Source of the DNA: Marinomonas spartinae
Lineage (GTDB): Bacteria > Pseudomonadota > Gammaproteobacteria > Pseudomonadales > Marinomonadaceae
DNA: 64,000 nt
Direction of reading: 5' to 3'
Assembly: GCF_016461715.1 (NCBI RefSeq)
Contig: NZ_JAEMUI010000002.1
Coordinates: 186,001 to 250,000 of the forward strand
Shown: positions 58,537 through 64,000 of the stretch, one piece after another
Layout: each line of letters opens with the position of its first letter
Position numbering within the stretch: position 1 is the first letter of the stretch
Notes under the pieces: model-generated
The model's input: the letters and a program-made list of their open reading frames with translations, nothing else
Databases searched by the model: none
What the model was told of the DNA's origin: nothing
Position numbers and translations under genes: made by a program

Positions 58537-61239
58537 ATGTTAGGAAGCGTAATTAAGAAAGTCATCGGTACAAAGAATGACCGAGAAGTTAAGCGATTTA
58601 AAAAAATAGTCATACAAATTAATAAACTTGAAGAATCTTTTACTAACCTGTCAGACAGTGATTTATCAGGTAAAACGAATGAATTTAGAGAGCGAGTTAG
58701 CAAGGGTGAATCTTTAGACTCTATCCTGCCCGAGGCATTTGCGGTAGTTAGGGAAGCTAGTAAGCGAATTATGGGTATGAGGCACTTTGATGTGCAGCTT
58801 ATTGGCGGTATGGTGATACACGAAGGGAAAATCGCGGAGATGCGTACAGGGGAAGGTAAAACCCTTGTTGCGACCTTAGCTGTCTATTTGAATGCGATTT
58901 CCTCTAAGGGTGTTCATGTTGTCACGGTCAACGATTACTTGGCTAAGCGTGATGCGAACTGGATGCGCCCTCTTTATGAATATTTAGATATGAGTGTGGG
59001 GGTGGTTTTCTCAGGGCAAGATAAAGAAGAAAAACGCTCCGCTTATTTATGTGATATCACCTACGGTACGAATAACGAATTTGGTTTTGATTATCTTCGT
59101 GACAATATGGTGTTTCGTTTTGAGGACCGAGTACAGAGAGATTTAAATTTTGCCGTGGTGGATGAAGTTGACTCCATCTTGATTGATGAGGCGCGTACGC
59201 CGTTGATCATTTCTGGTTCAGTAGAAGACAGCTCAGAGCAGTATCGTAAAATTAATTACTTACCCCCTCTATTGTCCCGTCATGAAGTGAAAGAAGGTGA
59301 GTCACCTGAGGATATCGTTGGTCATTATATTTTTGACGAATCTCAAAAAAGCATTGAGTTGACAGAAGAAGGTCACCATTTTGTTGAGACATGGTTGGTA
59401 GAGCAAGGGATGCTTAATGAAGGGGAAAGTCTATATTCCGCTAGTAATCTTTCATTATTGCATCATGTTCATGCCTGTTTGAAAGCGCATGTTATTTTCC
59501 ATAAGAATATCGACTACGTTGTTCAAGGCGATGAAGTGGTTATCGTAGATGAACATACTGGTCGTACTATGCAGGGACGGCGTTGGTCAGAAGGTATCCA
59601 TCAGGCTGTTGAGGCAAAAGAAGGGGTGACTATTCAAGCAGAAAGTCAAACCTTGGCATCGACTACTTTCCAGAACTATTTCCGCTTGTATGAAAAGCTG
59701 TCTGGTATGACGGGGACGGCGGATACAGAAGCTTTTGAGTTTCAACAGATTTATGACTTACCCGTTGTGGTTATCCCAACTAACCGTCCAGTGCAGCGTA
59801 AAGACTTTAATGATTTGATCTATATGTCAACTCAGGACAAGTTTGAAGCCATCGTGACTGATATTGTCGATAATGTAGAGCGTGGAAGACCTGTTTTGGT
59901 TGGTACCGCTTCTATCGAATATTCTGAGCTTTTATCTGATTACCTAAACAAGCAAAACATTCCTCATAATGTATTGAACGCCAAGCAGCATGAGCGTGAG
60001 GCCCAAATTATTGCTGAAGCAGGTCGTCCAGGTGCTGTGACCATTGCCACGAATATGGCTGGTCGTGGTACGGATATTGTTCTGGGGGGGAATGTTCAGG
60101 TTGAGATTGATCAGCTTGGAGAAAATGCGTCTCAAGAAGAAATCGATGCTCTCAAGGCTGAGTGGAAAGAGCGTCATGAAGCCGTATTGGCCGCTGGTGG
60201 CTTGCATATTATCGGCACAGAGCGACATGAGTCGCGCCGTATTGATAACCAGTTGCGTGGTCGTGCGGGTCGTCAAGGGGATGTAGGGTCGTCGCGCTTC
60301 TATTTGTCGCTTGAAGACAGTCTAATGCGTATTTTCATGTCTGATCGCATCAAGAAAATGATGGTGGCATTAGGGATGGAAAAAGGTGAAGCGATTGAGC
60401 ATAAGATGGTATCCAATGCCATTGAAAAAGCACAGCGCAAGGTAGAAGGTCGTAACTTCGATATTCGCAAGCAATTGTTAGAATATGATGATGTGGCCAA
60501 CGATCAGCGTCAGGTTATTTACCGTCAGCGCTTTGATATGATGGTTTCTGAAGATCTTTCCGAAGCGATTATTGCGATGCGTGAAGATGTTGTTACCACT
60601 CTGATTGATGAGTTTATTCCACCGCAGAGTATCTATGATCAATGGGATCTGACGGGGCTTGAAGAGAAGATACGCAATGAGTTTGGTTTGGAAATTCCTG
60701 TTGTTAAATGGGTGGAAGAGGATAGTAAGCTTTTCGAAGAACCATTGCGTCAGAAGATTTTGGATGCGTTTGTTGCTGATTATGTGAATAAAGAAAACAT
60801 TGTTGGTGGTGAGCCACTAAGATCCTTTGAAAAACAAGTGTTATTGCAAGTGCTGGATACCTTGTGGAAAGAACATTTGCAGACAATGGATATGTTACGT
60901 CAAGGGATTCATTTGCGCGGTTATGCTCAAAAAAATCCTAAGCAAGAATATAAACGTGAGGCATTTGAATTGTTCCAAGGGTTGATGGAGCAGATTAAGT
61001 ATGAAGTGATTCAGATTGTTTCTCGTGTTCAGGTTCAAACCCCTGAAGAGGTAGAAAAAATAGAAGAAGAGCGTCGCGCCTTAGAGGCAAAAACGCATTT
61101 AAGTATGAACCATGAAGAGATGTCGTCTCTTGATGATGGTCGCTCTACGGCTCAAAATTATCCTAAAGTGGGTCGCAATGAGCCTTGTCCATGCGGTTCT
61201 GGTAAAAAATACAAACAGTGTCACGGTCGTCTGGTTTAA
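58537..61239 (+). CDS. secA: Preprotein translocase ATPase SecA
   Basis: SecA drives preproteins through SecYEG using ATP. The 900-residue protein has the DEAD motor with [15 protein letters not shown] (Walker A, about 102-112), [20 protein letters not shown], the second motor half with [14 protein letters not shown] and [17 protein letters not shown]. The helical scaffold and wing follow. The C-terminal SEC-C tail [13 protein letters not shown] binds zinc and SecB. Length equals that of typical gammaproteobacterial SecA. No secM-like gene lies upstream, unlike E. coli. argJ starts 15 bases after the stop. Confidence 0.97.
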   Translation: MLGSVIKKVIGTKNDREVKRFKKIVIQINKLEESFTNLSDSDLSGKTNEFRERVSKGESLDSILPEAFAVVREASKRIMGMRHFDVQLIGGMVIHEGKIAEMRTGEGKTLVATLAVYLNAISSKGVHVVTVNDYLAKRDANWMRPLYEYLDMSVGVVFSGQDKEEKRSAYLCDITYGTNNEFGFDYLRDNMVFRFEDRVQRDLNFAVVDEVDSILIDEARTPLIISGSVEDSSEQYRKINYLPPLLSRHEVKEGESPEDIVGHYIFDESQKSIELTEEGHHFVETWLVEQGMLNEGESLYSASNLSLLHHVHACLKAHVIFHKNIDYVVQGDEVVIVDEHTGRTMQGRRWSEGIHQAVEAKEGVTIQAESQTLASTTFQNYFRLYEKLSGMTGTADTEAFEFQQIYDLPVVVIPTNRPVQRKDFNDLIYMSTQDKFEAIVTDIVDNVERGRPVLVGTASIEYSELLSDYLNKQNIPHNVLNAKQHEREAQIIAEAGRPGAVTIATNMAGRGTDIVLGGNVQVEIDQLGENASQEEIDALKAEWKERHEAVLAAGGLHIIGTERHESRRIDNQLRGRAGRQGDVGSSRFYLSLEDSLMRIFMSDRIKKMMVALGMEKGEAIEHKMVSNAIEKAQRKVEGRNFDIRKQLLEYDDVANDQRQVIYRQRFDMMVSEDLSEAIIAMREDVVTTLIDEFIPPQSIYDQWDLTGLEEKIRNEFGLEIPVVKWVEEDSKLFEEPLRQKILDAFVADYVNKENIVGGEPLRSFEKQVLLQVLDTLWKEHLQTMDMLRQGIHLRGYAQKNPKQEYKREAFELFQGLMEQIKYEVIQIVSRVQVQTPEEVEKIEEERRALEAKTHLSMNHEEMSSLDDGRSTAQNYPKVGRNEPCPCGSGKKYKQCHGRLV

Positions 61240-61254
61240 ATAAGGAAAAGCTAA

Positions 61255-62475
61255 ATGGCAGTTGGGTTGAAAGGTTTCCCGAATATCCCTGAAATTGATG
61301 GGGTAAAAATAGGTGTTGCTGAAGCGGGTATAAAAAGACCAAACAAAAAAGACGTTGTGGTTTTTGAACTCTGTGAGGGGGCGTCTGTTGCGGGCGTTTT
61401 CACGCAAAACGTTTTTTGCGCTGCGCCAGTTCGTTTGTGTCAGAAACATTTGGCGCTAGCGGATGCGCGTTATTTGTTAATCAATACAGGTAATGCTAAC
61501 GCGGGAACTGGTAAGCTTGGTGTGGAGAATGCTTTAGAAACTTGCCGAGTGTTGGCTGAGCAGGTAGGTGTTCCTGTTGAGGCTATCCTGCCTTTTTCTA
61601 CGGGAGTGATTGGGGAGCCTTTGCCGGTTGATAAAATTGTTGCAGCAATTCCATCGGCATTGGGTAATCTTTCGGCTGACAACTGGCAATCTGCTGGTGT
61701 TGGTATTATGACGACAGATACCTTGCCAAAAGGTGCTTTTCGTACTTTTGAATTTGAAGGTCAGACTTTCACGATTGGTGGTATTTCCAAAGGGGCAGGG
61801 ATGATTCGCCCCAATATGGCAACCATGTTAGGTTATGTTTTTAGTGATATTGCCATTGAAAAGTCTGTTCTTCACGCTGTTTTAAAAGAGGCGGTTAACA
61901 AGAGCTTTAACCGAATCACTATTGATGGTGATACGTCTACTAATGACTCTTGTATTGCTGTGGCAACAGGTAAGGCAGGTAACGAAGCAATCACTTCTCT
62001 TGATTCTCCTCTTGCTCAAGCTTTTGTGTCGGCCTTTACTGCCGTAATGCAGGAGTTGGCTCATGCTATTGTGCGTGATGGCGAGGGCGCAACGAAGTTT
62101 GTGACGGTTGAGGTGGTTGGTGCTGCTAAGGTATCTGATGCGACGAAAACAGCATTTGAAGTAGCGCATTCCCCGCTGGTAAAAACAGCTCTCTTTGCGT
62201 CTGACCCTAATTGGGGGCGTATTTTGGCGGTTGTAGGTCGTGCGGGAGTTGAGGGGTTGGATGTTGATAAAGTCCAACTGCACATCAACGGCTTCGAAAT
62301 TGTTCGTGATGGTGGTCGGTCGCCCGGTTATTTGGAAGAGCATGGTCAGGAGGCCATGGCTCCAGAGGAGATTCATATTGTAATTGACCTTGGGGCTGGC
62401 GATGCTTCTGATACAGTGTGGACAACGGATTTCTCCCATGAATACGTGACTATTAATGCGGAGTACCGTACCTAA
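61255..62475 (+). CDS. argJ: Bifunctional glutamate N-acetyltransferase/ornithine acetyltransferase
   Basis: ArgJ recycles the acetyl group in arginine synthesis by moving it from N-acetylornithine to glutamate. The 406-residue precursor cleaves itself between Ala189 and Thr190 in the GMIRPNMATML motif; Thr190 becomes the N-terminal nucleophile of the beta chain. Other hallmarks are TGNANAGTG, FSTGVIGEPLP, ITIDGDTSTNDS and SDPNWGRILAVVGRAG. Whether it also uses acetyl-CoA cannot be told from sequence. It overlaps the mutT-like gene by one base (TAATG). Confidence 0.95.
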   Translation: MAVGLKGFPNIPEIDGVKIGVAEAGIKRPNKKDVVVFELCEGASVAGVFTQNVFCAAPVRLCQKHLALADARYLLINTGNANAGTGKLGVENALETCRVLAEQVGVPVEAILPFSTGVIGEPLPVDKIVAAIPSALGNLSADNWQSAGVGIMTTDTLPKGAFRTFEFEGQTFTIGGISKGAGMIRPNMATMLGYVFSDIAIEKSVLHAVLKEAVNKSFNRITIDGDTSTNDSCIAVATGKAGNEAITSLDSPLAQAFVSAFTAVMQELAHAIVRDGEGATKFVTVEVVGAAKVSDATKTAFEVAHSPLVKTALFASDPNWGRILAVVGRAGVEGLDVDKVQLHINGFEIVRDGGRSPGYLEEHGQEAMAPEEIHIVIDLGAGDASDTVWTTDFSHEYVTINAEYRT

Positions 62476-62855
62476 TGTTGGTTCGGGTTGCGGCAGGTAT
62501 TATTCTGCGTGAAGGTCGGGTATTTATTGCTCTGCGCTCTTCTGATAAACATCAAGGTGGTTTATGGGAGTTCCCGGGTGGTAAATGCGAAGAAGGTGAA
62601 GTTTCTCTTTCTACGCTGGCAAGAGAGTTAAGTGAAGAGTGTGGTATTGAAACGCTTGATGCCTCACATTTTCAGACTGTTGCTCACGATTATGGCGATA
62701 AACAAGTTGAGTTGGTGTTTTTTGTCGTGAAAAAATTTAATGGTGAACCACATGGACGAGAAGGGCAAGAAGTGCGTTGGGTTCCATTAGCGGACTTGGC
62801 GAATTATGCCTTTCCTGAAGCCAATCAAGTTATCGTCGATCGCTTACTTAAATAA
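62475..62855 (+). CDS. mutT: Nudix hydrolase, MutT-type 8-oxo-dGTP diphosphatase
   Basis: MutT removes oxidised guanine nucleotides from the pool to prevent A:T to C:G mutations. The 126-residue protein has a complete Nudix box at 36-58 (G-x5-E-x7-RELxEExGI), preceded by QGGLWEFPGG, which is typical of MutT itself. The size is close to E. coli MutT (129 residues). Its ATG shares a base with the argJ stop. In several gammaproteobacteria mutT also lies after secA. Another Nudix substrate cannot be excluded. Confidence 0.88.
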   Translation: MLVRVAAGIILREGRVFIALRSSDKHQGGLWEFPGGKCEEGEVSLSTLARELSEECGIETLDASHFQTVAHDYGDKQVELVFFVVKKFNGEPHGREGQEVRWVPLADLANYAFPEANQVIVDRLLK

Positions 62856-62875
62856 AAAGACGCATTAATTGTTTA

Positions 62876-62910
62876 AAAAAGGCATCATAAATTTTATGAT
62901 GCCTTTTTAT
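62876..62910. terminator. Intrinsic terminator after mutT
   Basis: AAAAAGGCATCATAAA / TTTATGATGCCTTTTT, nearly a perfect palindrome, with A-run and T-run on its two sides. Confidence 0.9.
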
Positions 62911-62944
62911 TGGCCTAATGAATGATTTGTCTGGATTGATGTGG

Positions 62945-62985
62945 CAAAAAAAGCGACCTTTTTAATTTCGTTTTAAAGGTCGCTT
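62945..62985 (-). terminator. Intrinsic terminator of gatB
   Basis: AAGCGACCTTT / AAAGGTCGCTT with a 13-base loop; on the minus strand it is followed by seven T, right for a transcript coming from gatB. Confidence 0.85.
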
Positions 62986-63004
62986 AATTATGGATAGGTC
63001 TGTT

Positions 63005-64000
63005 TTAGCCTTTTAGCATCTTGGCGAGAATTGGATTAACAATCCCTGGGTTGGCCTTACCTTGAGATGCTTTCATGACTTGTCCAACAAAGAAGCCAAT
63101 CATTTTTTTCTGTTTGTCTGGATCGGCGGCGCGATATTGCTCAACTTGAGCAGCGTTAGCATCCAGAATTTCCTGAATCATGATCTCAATGGCACCTGTG
63201 TCGGTGACTTGTTTTAGGCCTTTGGCTTCAATGATCTCATCCGCAGAGCCTTCGCCATTCCACATGGCTTGCAATACGTCTTTGGCGGTTTTGCCATTAA
63301 TGGTGTTATCCAGTACGCGGCTAAGAAGCTCGCCCAGTGCCTTGGCGCTTACTGGAGATTGTGTGATTTCAAGTTGCTCTTGGTTGAGTAGCTTGCTTAG
63401 TTCGCCCATTACCCAGTTGGCGGTTAATTTGGCATCTTTGACAAGGCTATTTGCCTGCTCAAAGTAGTCCGCCATTGCTCGTGAAGCCGATAGTACGCCA
63501 GCATCGTATTCGCTCAGTTTGTATTCCTCCTGGAAACGTGCTGCTTTTTGGTTTGGCAATTCAGGAAGGTTGGCTTTGATTTGATCTACGTATTCCTCTG
63601 TCAGCTCAATTGGTAGCAGGTCTGGGCAGGGGAAATAGCGGTAATCGTTCGCGTCTTCTTTGGAGCGCATGCTGCGAGTTTCGTTTTTATCTGGGTCATA
63701 AAGGCGCGTTTCTTGAACGATTCGGCCGCCATCTTCAAGAATGTCGGCTTGGCGTTCAATCTCTGTATAGATGGCTTTTTCGATAAAGCGGAACGAGTTG
63801 ACGTTTTTGATTTCAGTTCGCGTGCCATACTCTTTCTGGCCTTTTGGTCGTAATGACAAGTTGATATCGCAACGCATGGAGCCTTCGGCCATGTTGCCGT
63901 CGCAAATGCCCAAGTAAGTTACGATAGAGTGGATCATTTTGACGTAGGCAACGGCTTCTTTGGCGGAGCGAATGTCGGGCTCCGAGACAATTTCCAGTAA
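63005..64000 (-). CDS. gatB: Asp-tRNA(Asn)/Glu-tRNA(Gln) amidotransferase subunit B (truncated by window edge)
   Basis: GatB is the kinase/tRNA-binding subunit of GatCAB, which turns Glu-tRNA(Gln) or Asp-tRNA(Asn) into the amidated forms. The visible 331 residues are the C-terminal two-thirds. They begin inside [19 protein letters not shown] at the window edge, continue with [36 protein letters not shown] and the [11 protein letters not shown] motif, then the helical and YqeY-like tail (about the last 150 residues) ending [10 protein letters not shown]. The N-terminal start lies beyond base 64000; the ATG at 63937 is internal. gatA and gatC would be expected further right. Confidence 0.96.
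   Translation of the reverse strand, partial: LLEIVSEPDIRSAKEAVAYVKMIHSIVTYLGICDGNMAEGSMRCDINLSLRPKGQKEYGTRTEIKNVNSFRFIEKAIYTEIERQADILEDGGRIVQETRLYDPDKNETRSMRSKEDANDYRYFPCPDLLPIELTEEYVDQIKANLPELPNQKAARFQEEYKLSEYDAGVLSASRAMADYFEQANSLVKDAKLTANWVMGELSKLLNQEQLEITQSPVSAKALGELLSRVLDNTINGKTAKDVLQAMWNGEGSADEIIEAKGLKQVTDTGAIEIMIQEILDANAAQVEQYRAADPDKQKKMIGFFVGQVMKASQGKANPGIVNPILAKMLKG

Noticed and set aside
61882-62439. 185-codon open frame antisense to argJ
   Set aside because: Shadow frame with odd composition and no promoter or ribosome site.

Overview
This window is a mostly conserved stretch of a gammaproteobacterial chromosome. The gene order (tRNA-Leu/queA-tgt-yajC-secDF; psd, motAB, rsgA/orn, nnr-tsaE-ami-mutL-miaA-hfq-hflXKC-hisZ-purA; rnpB and a complete dcw cluster to lpxC-secA-argJ-mutT) is that of Pseudomonadales/Oceanospirillales. 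The protein sequences and moderate GC look most like a marine Oceanospirillales genus such as Marinomonas; the genus is inferred from memory of family sequences, not from a search. I see no insertion sequence, prophage, CRISPR array or rRNA.

Bases 1-12400 are the accessory part. They hold the end of an FCD-type GntR regulator, an Asp/Glu/hydantoin racemase-family protein, and a single-module non-ribosomal peptide synthetase (C-A-T-TE) whose adenylation pocket reads close to the published glycine code and which has a Fur-box-like site upstream. Divergent from it are a DMT transporter and a VOC protein. Next comes a minus-strand locus for asparagine/aspartate use (ansA-aspA-agcS), divergent from a helix-turn-helix regulator whose promoter region carries a long dyad over a TATAAT box, and then a small DUF2986 gene.

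Bases 12400-37700 carry housekeeping genes: tRNA-Leu(CAA), queuosine synthesis (queA, tgt), the Sec accessory complex (yajC, secD, secF), psd with an HDOD gene, the motA-motB stator, rsgA divergent from orn, nnr-tsaE, an AMIN/LysM amidase, mutL with an intact endonuclease motif, miaA, hfq, hflX, hflK-hflC, a DUF2065 gene, hisZ and purA.

Bases 37700-64000 carry a CpxR/CpxA-like two-component system, the RNase P RNA gene with a recognisable promoter, and the full division and cell-wall cluster mraZ-rsmH-ftsL-ftsI-murE-murF-mraY-murD-ftsW-murG-murC-ddlB-ftsQ-ftsA-ftsZ-lpxC, almost all overlapping or abutting. A 10-bp-phased TGGGA repeat sits in front of mraZ as its likely operator. secA, argJ and a mutT-type Nudix gene follow. 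The window closes inside gatB on the minus strand.

The cell-envelope genes work together: MurC-MurF, MraY and MurG make lipid II, FtsI and FtsW polymerise it at the septum organised by FtsZ, FtsA, FtsQ and FtsL, the amidase splits the septum, and LpxC starts lipid A synthesis. The items most worth a second look are the orphan NRPS with its putative iron control, the lysine-rich tail on AspA, the nested inverted repeat between agcS and aspA, and the dyad in front of the HTH regulator.
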